Origin: Lineus longissimus
Lineage: Eukaryota; Nemertea; Pilidiophora; Heteronemertea; Lineidae
DNA: 64,000 bases
Direction of reading: 5' to 3'
NCBI RefSeq assembly: GCF_910592395.1
Contig: NC_088314.1
Location: 6,820,001 to 6,884,000 of the forward strand
Below the pieces are notes generated by a model. It saw only the letters and a list, made by a program, of their open reading frames with translations, had not been told where the DNA came from and made no database searches. Both the position numbers and the translations under genes were made by a program. Shown one piece after another: positions 12,801-22,828 of the stretch (positions are counted from its first letter, which is position 1; the number at the start of each line of letters is the position of its first letter).

Positions 12801-15707
12801 GTATGTTAAACAAGTGAAAAAAAATACATGTATTATACGACCCTTTTAAAAAAGACACTGTATTAACACAGATTAATTTCTGCATACATGTATATCATTT
12901 AAAGCAAGTATGAATTTAACTACCTACCTTGTTACACCGAGTGTCTGCCTGGCATACCTGGCCCCCAAAGCCACATTGTTAAACACACAAAATCCATTAG
13001 GTTCATTCTGTTGAGCATGGTGTCCAGGTGGTCGGATGATCGCCATGCCATTCCTTGTTTTCCCTCCCACCACATCCTCAATGATCTGTTGCGTGAAGCC
13101 AACCGCTAACTCACCACAGGGGAATGTTTTCTGCAAGAAAGGATGTCACTGATAACTATCAAGTTCATGATTAAAGGTCTGCGGAGCAAGACGACCCAAG
13201 TCGTATGGTTAGTGCATTGGACTTACAGGTTGTTTTGCCAAGAACCCCTTCTAATTACTGACAAACATGCCCTACTTCAAATACCTCAGACACTTTGTGC
13301 CTATTCATAACGATATTTTGCAATCCGATCTCATTTTGAGAAGACAGGAATGCTTGGATTGACAGAGGCTAAACTTAGTACTCTTTTTTAATCCCCAAGA
13401 AGAAAGGGCTCTTTTAGGTTGACTAAAATGAGTACTTTTGATATTCTTTTGAAAATGTTATTGTTGATGATTACGGATGACCCAAAAGATATATTTTTAA
13501 CCTACCTGATGAAGGAAGACTGAGTCATACTTCGAAGATAAATCGGCAAGTTGATTTTCTTCCATTGTTGCAGTACTCTTTATCAAATCGACATACTCTT
13601 GACTGTGGACGGAGTATAGGTCTTGGTCTGAGACATCTGACGGCTGGAAAGTTAGAAAAGAATTCTGTTAACTTTTCAATTTTCTTAGAAATTTTCGCAA
13701 ATCGCAAAGATTAAAAGGTGTAAAAATTTGGCAGTTTTGCTTTTTTTTTCAAAGCAAGCTTCATTCGTATCAAGTTCGTCACCTATTACACGGTTTACTA
13801 AACTACTTTTCCCCGGCACACCACTTTTATGTGATAACCTTTTCCACAGGCAACTAACATTTTCAGATATGAGATGAGTTTCCCTACCTTAACCATTACA
13901 CACCTATCCTGTAGTTTGTAATGGCAGATTCGCTCCCAGGTCTTGAGCAATCGTTCAGGGTTCTCTATATACTGCTTATCCCAAAGACAGCAATGCTCAG
14001 CCATCTTCTCATCATACGCCAAACTTGTCCTAAAATGTGATGTTCAGATTTATTAGTCATGGTTGGATTTCAGGACAGTGATGCCAAGCGAATAAATCAA
14101 AATACACAAGGGGTTAATGAAGCAGGATATCATGAACCCATTATATAGTCAAGACGCAGAGGAAACAATAGGATTTTTTTTCGTCAGACTTCCTGAGTGT
14201 AAACTTGCTCTTTTCCATCCGCTGCTGCACTCTACATGCTCTACATGTCCTACGAAGGAAAATGGTTGACTCTTTTTGAACACGACTTCATTTACCGGAA
14301 CTAGATTCTGCATATCAGAATATGAAATAAGAAAATTTGACACATACCCAGTTGGAACATGCTGTCGACTGTCCAAAGACTAAAAGGAAAAAGTTACAGT
14401 AAATACCAAATAATGATACATGTGTAATTTATACAAATCACAAATTTTTTCCAGCATTAAAAATCTGCTTTTTCAGTTACATAAGGCACAGAGATATGTT
14501 CCAATTCTGACAAGAATTCTTTTGACCACGACACTGGGGTCACTATTTATGGAGAGATGATTTCATATTCTCAGGAAAATCTTTTTACATTCATTGTTTA
14601 GTGTGGGCTGGTTTTCAACTGTTTCATGAGAGTGGATTAGGCTACCGGCAACACAACTCTTCATTTTTCTGTAATCTGTTAGGCCTACATGTATTAAAAT
14701 ATTTCAGATAACTCAACTCACCAGACTCTGAAACTTTCCGACCAAATTCGCATTCTTCTTTGCTGACCTCATCTGACGTCCGACCTTCTTAGCCTCAGCC
14801 AGGCTGCCGTTGTTCTTCTTTTTACCGGAAGAGGTCTACAAGCAAGCAAAATAACAATGCTCTTAATAACAAAAAATGTTTAATGTATCTATCCCATAGC
14901 AGCCTCATGGCCTAGTGGTTTACAATGCTGGCCACCACGCAATAGGGCCTGGGTTCGATACCGGGGAGAACCCAGGATCGTATGTCTGGATGAACCGGCG
15001 TGGCTTTCAAGGAACTAAAATTCCTGGCTCTTCACAGTCCTTCGAATGAGAATCAAAACCAAGGTTCCTGGTGTCTATGCCAGGGCAAGCTAAGACCCCA
15101 CCAAGTGAGAAACATGGGTAGCTTGCGTGGACTCTATCTCTCTCGCAAAAGTCGGACCACTAGGCCAATAAACCCAATTGGTGCCTAACCGTAGTGGCAC
15201 GCAGGATACGCTCATCCCGCCTTGGAGGAGGATTACTCCTAGGAGAATGACCCCTCCAAGTGCAAAGCAAATGCTGAAGAAGAAGAAAGAAGAAGTCTCT
15301 ATCCCATATCCACCTATCCCCATAAAGGAGTGGTTTAAGAAGTCTGCCTGTGAACAGAAGGCAGAAAGTTTGAGCCCACTTAGAAGCTTTTTCTGATGTG
15401 GCAGGCTGGTTAGCTCATGAGTCATAAGATCAACCTGTACCAAATTAACACTGTCACTGAGTTATGGCTATGCGACCTCTCACTTCACCAGCGAACTATT
15501 CTTCTTGAATTTATCTGACTCACTCCAAAGAAGAACTTAGTGTACATGTACCTTTGGTCGTGCACCTCCTTTTTTCACAGGATTCTTTGCACCATTAGCC
15601 GGGGTTTCCTTGACATCTTGTTGTGGCGTTGCAGGCTTAGAGTTCTCTTTCTGCCCGCTGGCACTGCCACGATTCCTCCCAGGCCGTGGCTTGTTGTCCT
15701 CATCCAT
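3822..15707 (-). CDS. HDAC6: Histone deacetylase 6 (tubulin deacetylase, two catalytic domains plus ZnF-UBP)
   Basis: Predicted protein of 1113 residues; human HDAC6 has 1215. Order: Lys-rich N-terminus (1-100), deacetylase domain 1 (about 105-460), linker, domain 2 (about 525-875), acidic Ser/Thr linker, ZnF-UBP (about 1010-1095). Both domains keep RPPGHHA, DWD(V/I)HHG, SAG(Y/F)D and the GGY tyrosine, so both look catalytic. Domain 2 is expected to deacetylate alpha-tubulin in the cytoplasm; the ZnF binds free ubiquitin C-termini. Coding exons: 15552-15707, 14722-14835, 14348-14379, 13888-14029, 13506-13643, 12928-13130, 12703-12771, 12136-12262, 11778-11843, 11523-11582 or 11068-11127, 10552-10641, 10021-10247, 9697-9885, 9072-9159, 8803-8940, 8447-8649, 7948-8209, 7570-7719, 7208-7314, 6827-6894, 6094-6205, 5790-5872, 5427-5611, 4924-5073, 4388-4516, 3822-3875. 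All phases agree. The start is the second ATG of its exon; the first (15728-15730) is followed at once by a stop. The vertebrate SE14 repeats are absent. Confidence 0.95.
4388..5073 (-). other. HDAC6: HDAC6 ZnF-UBP ubiquitin-binding domain (two exons)
   Basis: Exon 4924-5073 carries WCPHL, CLDC and [10 protein letters not shown]; exon 4388-4516 carries [12 protein letters not shown] and [11 protein letters not shown]. Together they supply the Cys/His zinc ligands and the Trp of the UBP ubiquitin pocket in the order seen in HDAC6. The last exon (3822-3875) gives the basic tail after the finger, which resembles the human C-terminus. HDAC10 lacks this domain, which settles the paralogue. Confidence 0.93.
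5121..5300. repeat. 30-bp minisatellite in an HDAC6 intron
   Basis: Six degenerate copies of a 29-31-bp unit containing aacctcattcacagg start near 5121, 5152, 5182, 5212, 5241 and 5271. They lie in the intron just upstream, in transcript order, of the first ZnF-UBP exon. Confidence 0.85.
6369..6687. repeat. Foldback (large inverted repeat) element in an HDAC6 intron
   Basis: The left arm, from 6369 (acaccttcagcgccgaac) to about 6497, is repeated as its reverse complement ending at about 6687. The centre is near 6500. The right arm has an extra internal duplication of the cagttcctacc to gatggcg segment (about 6505-6549 and 6558-6600). Its core, ccctgaagatggcg, is shared with the tandem array at 21821-22288. 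It looks like a foldback or MITE-type element. Confidence 0.8.
10741..10880 (+). mobile_element. Degenerate SINE with 5S rRNA-like and tRNA-like segments
   Basis: A tRNA A-box-like stretch (tggcccagtggttgg, near 10784) is followed by aagttaagcaacgttgagc and ggatcggtgacc, at about 10820-10861. These resemble the internal promoter region of 5S rRNA. It lies in the HDAC6 intron between 10642 and 11067. The family is not identified and no target-site duplication was found. Confidence 0.45.
11068..11127 (-). other. HDAC6: HDAC6 alternative exon, distal form
   Basis: This 60-nt open exon has an acceptor (gttttag) and a donor (gtaagact). It encodes [20 protein letters not shown], an alternative to the exon at 11523-11582, with which it shares 14 of 20 residues. 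Both start and end in phase 0 and both keep the zinc-ligand Asp in SAGYD. Use of either one gives an intact domain 1. Use of both would duplicate a core beta strand, so mutually exclusive splicing is the natural reading (inference). Confidence 0.8.
11375..11491. mobile_element. MITE-like element with 16-bp terminal inverted repeats
   Basis: aaccaccaaattttta at 11375-11390 faces its near-perfect reverse complement at 11476-11491. The interior is AT-rich with no coding capacity. A shorter relative lies at 27917-27984. It sits in the intron between the two alternative HDAC6 exons. Confidence 0.65.
11523..11582 (-). other. HDAC6: HDAC6 alternative exon, proximal form
   Basis: This 60-nt open exon has an acceptor (tctttcag) and a donor (gtatag). 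It encodes [20 protein letters not shown]. It occupies the same place as the exon at 11068-11127, between the exons at 11778-11843 and 10552-10641. A TIR-bearing element lies just downstream at 11375-11491, within the intron that separates the two. Confidence 0.8.
14899..15297 (+). mobile_element. tRNA-derived SINE with target-site duplication
   Basis: A polymerase III A-box (tggcctagtgg, 14908) and B-box (gggttcgatacc, 14951) open the element. It ends in a GAA-rich tail near 15274-15297. The 11-bp direct repeat tctatcccata flanks it at 14888-14898 and 15298-15308, the mark of target-primed insertion. The insertion is in the first coding intron of HDAC6. It needs a LINE partner for movement; none is seen here. 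Confidence 0.85.
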
Positions 15708-18129
15708 GATGCTCTTATTGGTTGTCACATTCTCTAAAATCAAAGAGAAAAGGACAATTTCACGAGGGCTGAATCGCTCTCCATGGAGCTAAATACATGT
15801 ATAGAGGAAGTTTTCTAATCATCTGGAGTGATTACAGTATCCACCAAAGGACAACTTGTGGGGAATGATGGAGCTGGAGTTTGATCCTTCCTCCTTAGAC
15901 ATGAATGACCAACATGGTGTATTATAATGAAAGTCATTAGCCTTGGTGCAAAGCTGCCAACATCATGCCAGATCTAGACCACTCCGTTTGCCTGCCTCCT
16001 GACCCACACTACAACGTTGGTTGGCCTAAACCTGGAACACTACATTGACTGGTCTCTGGTGCCACTGAATATTGGTCAGCTGGGTATTAAATAGGACTAT
16101 AGGAGTAGGAGTATTGAAATTCACAACACCTGAAAATTCGACAAACCTTTTCTACAAGGCCGGAGCCCATGGCCATGGGGCCGGAGTCGGACCACACTCG
16201 ACCTAGTTTCTTTCATCTTTTAATGTCGTCATCATGTGTCATATAAAGTGAGGAACAATTTAGGCCTATAGTAAATAGTTTAAAGTTTTGTTTGAACTAA
16301 CCGTGATGACTTTGACACTATCATAGAAAATACCAAGCCAATCCTGGCAATCAAGGCTCAAAATAGATCGGACCCTTCTGTAACAAAAGCTTGCTTTCAC
16401 AAGCCTATCAATCAGAGCCGAGATGAGCTCAATTATTTAATCAATCAGGGGTCAGAGACATTATCCTACAATCACTCAACGACTCGGCTACAACAGAGTG
16501 TAGTGCTCTAGCTATTGGAGGGGTATTACGATAGAGAAGAAGGGGTATTTAACTCCCAGTCCTTCCCTTCTCATACCTCCTTCCCTGGCCCGATTAATCC
16601 CGCAGCGGCCTGCGACATGGAATATTATAATGGATACAGATGACGGAGATGTGCATGTACCCCTTTTTGGGACCCTGAGTGCCCCCTCAGGGTCTCTCCA
16701 CACAGTTAGTCTGGGGTGTCCAGTCTGTGGTCATGATGCGAATGCAGCTACTGTCACCCTCATCTGGAACAGGGTTTCCTTGTTCCACCCTGTATATAGG
16801 CCTACGTCAATGCATTAGAACTTCGTGTGGAAAAATTGGAAAACTCAAACCACATTCTTTGATCAATTTCTTTCATTACAATGGCAGGATAAAAAGGAAA
16901 TTTAACAAAATCTAAATCTAAGCGACAGATATATTCTTGTTGCAGTTATTGCTGTAATGCAAAATCTTACGATTTTCGCAACCGCTAAATTTACCATCCT
17001 TAGTTCAACCGACTCACGAAAGATGGCAGCACACGTACTAAAGACGAATTGTCTCTTGTCTCGGGCCATCGGTTGTGACCCGGCCCGGGCTGGGGTTGCG
17101 ACAGCATTATGTATGTTTTTCTTCCCCAGGAAACCTGACATGTCGCTTTTATTAAAGGTCTACGACAACGTAGCTGTAGCAGATTCCCACGGTAATACTT
17201 GCATGGTTGTGACGTTGTAGCTCTCCTGGTCCGACTTGAGGACTCATTGGGCCTAGAAGAATCCAAACTAACGATACCTCATTAAGGTTGGGTTTTGGGC
17301 AATTTGCATGTGGCTAAGAATCGTTTTAATGAAAGAGGCACTGACCGACCAGAGACAGCACAGGGGAGCAGATTTAACAAATAGAAAGTCACAGCCTGGA
17401 CTGGTGTTGTCATAATCGCATATCCATGATATACCGGCACGAAACGTATACCCGTACTCTTTCACTGAAAAATCCTCTGAATTTGTCGGGTAGTTTTATA
17501 CGAAACGCTTGATCGACTAGGTCGTTCAAGATGAAGCCATATCAGTGAAAAGAATCAAGTATATTAAACGAAAGCGGTTAGGTGGGAGTCTCTAAGGATA
17601 CTCAAACGTAGACTCCCTTGGCAGCCCATCGCGTCATCCTAATTTGGTCTCCTTAGGGTGAGGAACGAGGCCGGTCAACTGCGTCCGGAGTGTAGCTCAA
17701 AAGTAGCCCTTAGAGATAAACTTTATTCTAGCCCAATGACAATTTTTTTACATAAAATGCGAATGTGCGTCAGCATGGAAGTTACGGCAGTGAATATATA
17801 CTTGAGTAAACAATGTTCGATTCGAAACTGTTTGGCCGGCATCCATTCTGGGAATTAGATAGAAGAGGAAGAGCAGCAGGAGATAACGCCGGACCGACAT
17901 CGTGGGCCAATTACCCACAGGATAGCGCTACGTACATTTACAATTAACAGCCGAAAATATTCACGCTTGTACCAGGATTATTTTTTATCGCAAAATCAAA
18001 CAAGATCCACGATCAAGGGGCTTGCCCCCGCCGCTGATGAAGATCACCAATTAGACGCACTTGCTCCCCTTTAAAGCGGATTCAAGTCCGTCGAACCTGA
18101 ATTCGATCTAACCGCTCCGTTATCCCTGC
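15708..18129. other. HDAC6 5' UTR, first intron or promoter region, and serpin 3' flank
   Basis: The exon with the HDAC6 start begins at 15733 after the acceptor ttttag, so at least one non-coding first exon lies upstream (higher coordinate). A minus-strand GTGAGT donor near 17016, beside a YY1-like aagatggc motif, is a weak candidate for its end. No coding exon is supportable in this interval. A 42-bp dispersed repeat lies at 17653-17694, and the left arm of the serpin inverted repeat at 18078-18113. Confidence 0.4.
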
Positions 18130-18489
18130 CTACGGATTCGCAGAGGGGTTCATCACGCGGCCCATGAATATAACTCCCCCAACCTTGTGCTTGATGAAGA
18201 ACATAAACGGATGATCGGCGACGAACTGCAACACTGGGTCACCGAAGGCGGATCTTCCGCGGGATACCATGGCGGTTGCGGCGGCCGCTTCGCTTCCCTC
18301 TTCATTCACCTAAAGGAAGAATAAAATGGTATTTTAGCTGGTGCTAATGTTTAACCAGTAGTTCGTACCAACCTTCCTGTTAAAAAAATCCTCGCCACCC
18401 GGGTGGACATACAACGCCGGTCGATCGACCCGGATCGACCTCTGTGGGCAATAGGTTAGATCGAATTCAGATTCGACGGACTTGAATCC
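18078..18489. repeat. 36-bp inverted repeat flanking the serpin reactive-loop exon
   Basis: The arm at 18078-18113 (ggattcaagtccgtcg...) matches the reverse complement of 18454-18489 at 35 of 36 positions. The coding part of the last serpin exon (18130-18309) lies wholly between the arms, about 17 bp from one and 145 bp from the other. Confidence 0.9.
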
Positions 18490-21355
18490 ACAAGGGTATT
18501 GCATGACTAGTACTGGTCAGGGTGTTGCCTTGTCAAATCTTGATAGTCAAGATCCCTAGAATGTATATATTCCATGTTCTCTATCTTACCGACGTGTCAG
18601 ACATCAACTGGTGAAGTGCAGCATGGAAACATTTACAGTGAGAGTGAAGACTGAGTATGTGGACCATGTTTTACATACCTCAATGAAGACCTTGTGTAGT
18701 GCGTCAGAGACGTAGAGGTCACCAGTCGGGTCAATTCCGGTCAGATTTGCCTTCCCCGGGATGAACAGGTCCACGATTGACATCCGCTTTAGGGGTTCCT
18801 TCAGGTCAAAATGCTGCGTTAATTTAAACCTATGGGAAGATGACATAAGAGATGATTATGACTTGTGCTCCTTCGTCCTACCCGCCGAGGGCATGTCTCC
18901 GGTTCGGAGCCCCGCCCGAGTGTGACAGGTAACGTATTGTCAGACGGAATTGGACGACAGAAAGAGTAAGGCCGTCCAAAGGAGACATGGCGCCCTCACA
19001 CGCTATAGCAGTGGAGTTGATTCAAATGAGGCTGCTTGGTCTACGCCTGCAGACGACCTGTGCCGGAAAGCATCTACATGTACGAAGGCTACCCATAGGC
19101 GAGAGTGGAAACTGATTCATTGTCTCAAGGCACGAAGAACGGGACTGAGAAAGGTGGACGACGACGATTCTCTGGTACTTACTTTGGCAGAGAAATGTTC
19201 ACATTCCATTCCACCATTTGTTTGGTAACAGTTTCAATGTTCCGCTGCAGACATTCCTCAAAGGCTTGGAACTGCTGCTGGTTTGTCCTGTGCATTGGAA
19301 GGACCAACACCATGCTCATACTGCCGCCCTTGTATTCCATCTCGACGGCCTGGAAAAGAAACACGTACAGCTTTTTAACATTGCACTGAAGAATTCGTAA
19401 AGGGACACACATACAGGAAAAGGTGTCCGGACCAATGTTACTCGGACGGATTATGGTAATGGTTCTATTTATAGCAGAGAAAAGGTCCCTTAATACCTCA
19501 GCGATTAAAAGCGCATAATAGAATCCCTTTGTTCCCCGGACATGCTATCCCGTAGGACATTTCAAACTTCTACACCGAGATTCTCCGCTAAAAACACTTT
19601 GACAGGAGTATAAACATCATAAATTTAGAGTTTGGACGTCATGTTGTTGCTGCTTTTTTTAAATTCGGGGGCTACCTTATAATTGCATTCTTCATCTTCC
19701 TTATATTTGAATTTACTGGTTACATCCATCATATCCACGACCTGCTCATCATCATGACTGAAAAATCTCTTCTCTTTCGTCATCTGCGCATCGAATTTCC
19801 TGCAAAGTAAAAAGATAAAGTAAAACACTTAAAGGTATCACCAATTCTAATACCTTTATGTTTATTCATTTATGGTAAAAGTTATTCATTCGCTCTGATT
19901 TTAGGTAAAATGTCGGCCAGAAAGAAAACGAAAATGAAAGAACACGAATAATGTGCCAACTTATGGTTATTATAAACATTAGGAAATACATACGTTTTCC
20001 AATCAGCCTTGAAGTACACTGCATTGACTAAGACCATTCGCACCAGTTCATCCAAGACTCCATCAGAGATGAGGTCTTTGATCTTATTCTTGGTCTTCTT
20101 CTCCACCCAGCGATTGATCGTGTCCCTGGCCACATCTGGGGCCTTGAAGTCAACCGCCTGTGGAAATGCCCCAATCACATCCTCCGTAAGGCTGAGATAT
20201 TTTGCTGAGATCGTGCTGCTGTTCTGGTAAAATACCCGGTTGGCTGATTCGAAAAAATATCCGTCTGGCAATCTGCAGAAGATGAATTCGAAAGTTATTT
20301 TCTGTGCGGACGCCGAGTACTACACTCTTAAAAATATAGTTTTTTTTTCAGCCAACACAAGTTATGCACCTCCTCTTACCTCTTATGCCCCCCCTACTTG
20401 TTCGGGTTTGTTTCATTCTGATCACTGGGCAGTCGGCGGACTCGACCGGGCGCGATTAAAAAGGGACAATCTACACTCCGGACGCAGTGGACCGGCCTCG
20501 TCCTTTCCCCTATGAGACAGTATCAATAGGATGACGAAGTGGACTGCCCGCGGGGAGTCTATATATGTCCATCAGGTAATAATGCCTACCTCTCCATTGT
20601 GCTACGGAAGTGCCTGGTGTTGTTCCTCAGCTGGCGATCTGTTCCCATCCTCATGCCCGCCCGGAGCTGCTTCCAGGTATTCCCCTTGGCCCCAAGGATA
20701 GTCATCATGAGCGCGCTCTCGATGCTGTACGGGGAAAAGATGAGATTCTGTCGCGGTTTCTCCTCAGACAGCTGAGTGTACATGTCGCTCGAGAACTGTC
20801 GCAGCCGCCTGATGTACTCCTTGAATGACTGACTTCTTCTCTTCATACTACCGTGGTGGACATTGTTTATTTCGTTCTGGCCAACTGAAAGAGGTAGAAT
20901 GGGATGACGAAATGTCCACATGGCAAGTGCCGTCGACCTGTCGCATCTTTGATCTGCCGGCCTGATAAAATGACTTTGCCTCTACATGTACATCCACACC
21001 TTCTCTTCAAAAGAAAGTCGAAAGACTTGAAGGTGTGCTACTCATGTTTACACCGGGTGTTTACACTACGGACGGAGTGAACCGGCCTCGTCCCTCACCC
21101 TAACCCATAGAGGAAGGGCGGCTGAGCAAAAAACTATTGATACGTCAAATTAATATAACGGGTCACTATAAATAATAGGCTGCTCGTTTCGCGTGGCCCA
21201 CTACCCCGATAATTTCTCGGTCTGGAACAAGGGTAATTAGGTTTGGGCTTGTTGTTGGAGGCATCTATCAAACTGCGACAAAGAAGCATTACACTACACT
21301 TACCAACAAAACCTGCTACACACAACACGAAGACGACCTTCAAGACTAACTCCAT
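18130..21355 (-). CDS. Secreted serine protease inhibitor (serpin), Arg-Ser reactive site
   Basis: Seven exons in consistent phase encode 415 residues, a normal serpin length: 21304-21355, 20590-20884, 19994-20272, 19676-19799, 19183-19349, 18679-18829, 18130-18309. Residues 1-20 form a signal peptide ([18 protein letters not shown]). Serpin marks include [47 protein letters not shown] and DHPFMFFIK. The reactive loop is in the last exon. The hinge [11 protein letters not shown] has small residues at P12-P9, and counting 17 residues from the first Glu gives P1-P1' = Arg-Ser. This predicts an inhibitor of trypsin-like proteases acting outside the cell (inference). The protein ends in NP, so there is no KDEL-type retention signal. 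The clade and orthologue are not assignable from sequence reading alone. Confidence 0.93.
20472..21102. repeat. Dispersed 41-42-bp repeat around the serpin gene
   Basis: A segment containing accggcctcgtcc occurs at 20472-20512 and 21062-21102 in direct orientation, in the intron between serpin exons 1 and 2 and the one after exon 2. It occurs again inverted at 17653-17694. Copies are about 85 percent alike. The family is unknown. Confidence 0.7.
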
Positions 21356-21820
21356 GTTTCGCTCAACAGGAAAACTAACTTAATGAAGAAATTGCGTTTA
21401 AACTTTGAGTAATACCAATGCCATGTATGTCTGTGTGGACTTAATAGATAAGCACTTCCTTGTTGGGAAAAGCGGTAATGATTGTGAATCAGTTGATTCC
21501 ATGAAAATCTAGATCAGTGGGGCACGGTAATGGTAAATATCCGGGGTTAGAAGATGATCGGCGGGAATGACGTACAGCCTGTTGCAGAGTCTTAGCACCA
21601 TTATAGTGCCCACGTTCCAATACCATTTTAGACCCCCAGGACAATATCTACCAGAGATACTTTAGTATATAGCTCAATAAGGCATTTTTTACAATAGCTT
21701 CCCCAAGGCCAGAGCTTGCTGAATCCATAGAATTACTATGCCCGCTAGCTGTATTTTATTCTTCTGGTAGAAAAGTGAGAAAATCTGACTAAAACGACCC
21801 CCTCAAAAAACTCCCGAAGT

Positions 21821-22288
21821 CAGTTCCTTCATTACCCTGAAGATGGCGTTTGTATTGTTTTAACGTTGAAGCCTTTAGAGAAGGTGTTGCGTATCCGGGG
21901 CGTTTGCAATCACTGGTGTAACGTTTATCATTACGGCCTCAGTTCCTTCAGTATCCTGAAGATGGCGTTTGTATTGTTTTAACGTTGAAACCTTTAGAGG
22001 TGTTGCGTATCCGGGGCGCTTGCAATCACTGGTGTAACGTTTATCATTACGGCCTCAGTTCCTTCATTATCCTGAAGATGGCGTTTGAATTGTTTTAACG
22101 TTGAAGCCTTTAGAGGTGTCGCGTATCCGGGGCGCTTGCAATCACTGGTGTAACGTTTATCATTACGGCCTCAGTTCCTTCATTATCCTGAAGATGGCGT
22201 TTGTATTGTTTTAACGTTGAAGTCTTTAGAGAAGGTGTTGCGTATCCGGGGCGCGTGCAATCACTGGTGTAACGTTTATCATTACCGC
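21821..22288. repeat. 116-119-bp tandem array, four copies
   Basis: Four head-to-tail copies start at cagttcctt: 21821, 21940, 22056 and 22172. Each contains cctgaagatggcgttt, gttttaacgttgaag and gtaacgtttatcattac. The array lies in the intergenic stretch between the divergent serpin and secreted-module genes (21356-22828), which otherwise holds no gene I can support. Confidence 0.93.
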
Positions 22289-22762
22289 CTGCCTCCTTAC
22301 AATAATGGTCTGACGGATGGACGTCTGGTGCGAAATACAAATGGCCTGTTGTGGCAACCGTGTGAAATCTATTGACGACACAGGTTTTTGATTCTATCAA
22401 GATAATCATAAATCATGAATGACTTCAGACACTGCACGCTGGAAGAATTTTGCGATAGATCATGTTCGTTGTGTCATCTTGTATTTTGGCGTTAACTCCA
22501 ACTTGGCGTTTTTTCACCCATATCAGTTAAAACATCCATTAGGCTATAGTAACGCCAAGTTAAAGTAAACGTCAAGTTAACCCTCCACCTAGGGGTCATG
22601 AGATTAGATGACAGATATCAGCCTGACGGCGACAAAATTGATAAACACAATCATGTACAACCTAATTTTTTTCGAAACCAATGGGTTTTTTAGACGTTGG
22701 TGTCAATAGTTACGATATTTATTCGGTCTCTCTCGGTCATCCTTATCATTTCGAGACATCAA

Positions 22763-22770
22763 TATAAAAG
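22763..22770 (+). promoter_or_regulatory. TATA box of the secreted-module gene
   Basis: TATAAAAG lies 59-66 nt upstream of the ATG. The start of transcription would fall near 22793-22800, leaving a 5' UTR of about 30 nt. Confidence 0.7.
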
Positions 22771-22828
22771 AGCTAGAAGCTTGTCACCTGGTCATATTCT
22801 CTCGGCTTTAACCAAGACAGCCGCCAAA

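Noticed and set aside
3822-15707. HDAC10 or two separate HDAC genes
   Set aside because: Two complete domains joined in phase plus a ZnF-UBP finger are specific to HDAC6, and no start or stop lies between the domains.
17000-17040. HDAC6 first exon and YY1-type promoter
   Set aside because: A donor and an aagatggc motif are present, but nothing else ties them to the gene; left as a weak possibility only.
19218-20230. Plus-strand frames opposite serpin exons as genes
   Set aside because: They are shadows of the minus-strand serpin exons, which have domain matches and consistent splice phases.
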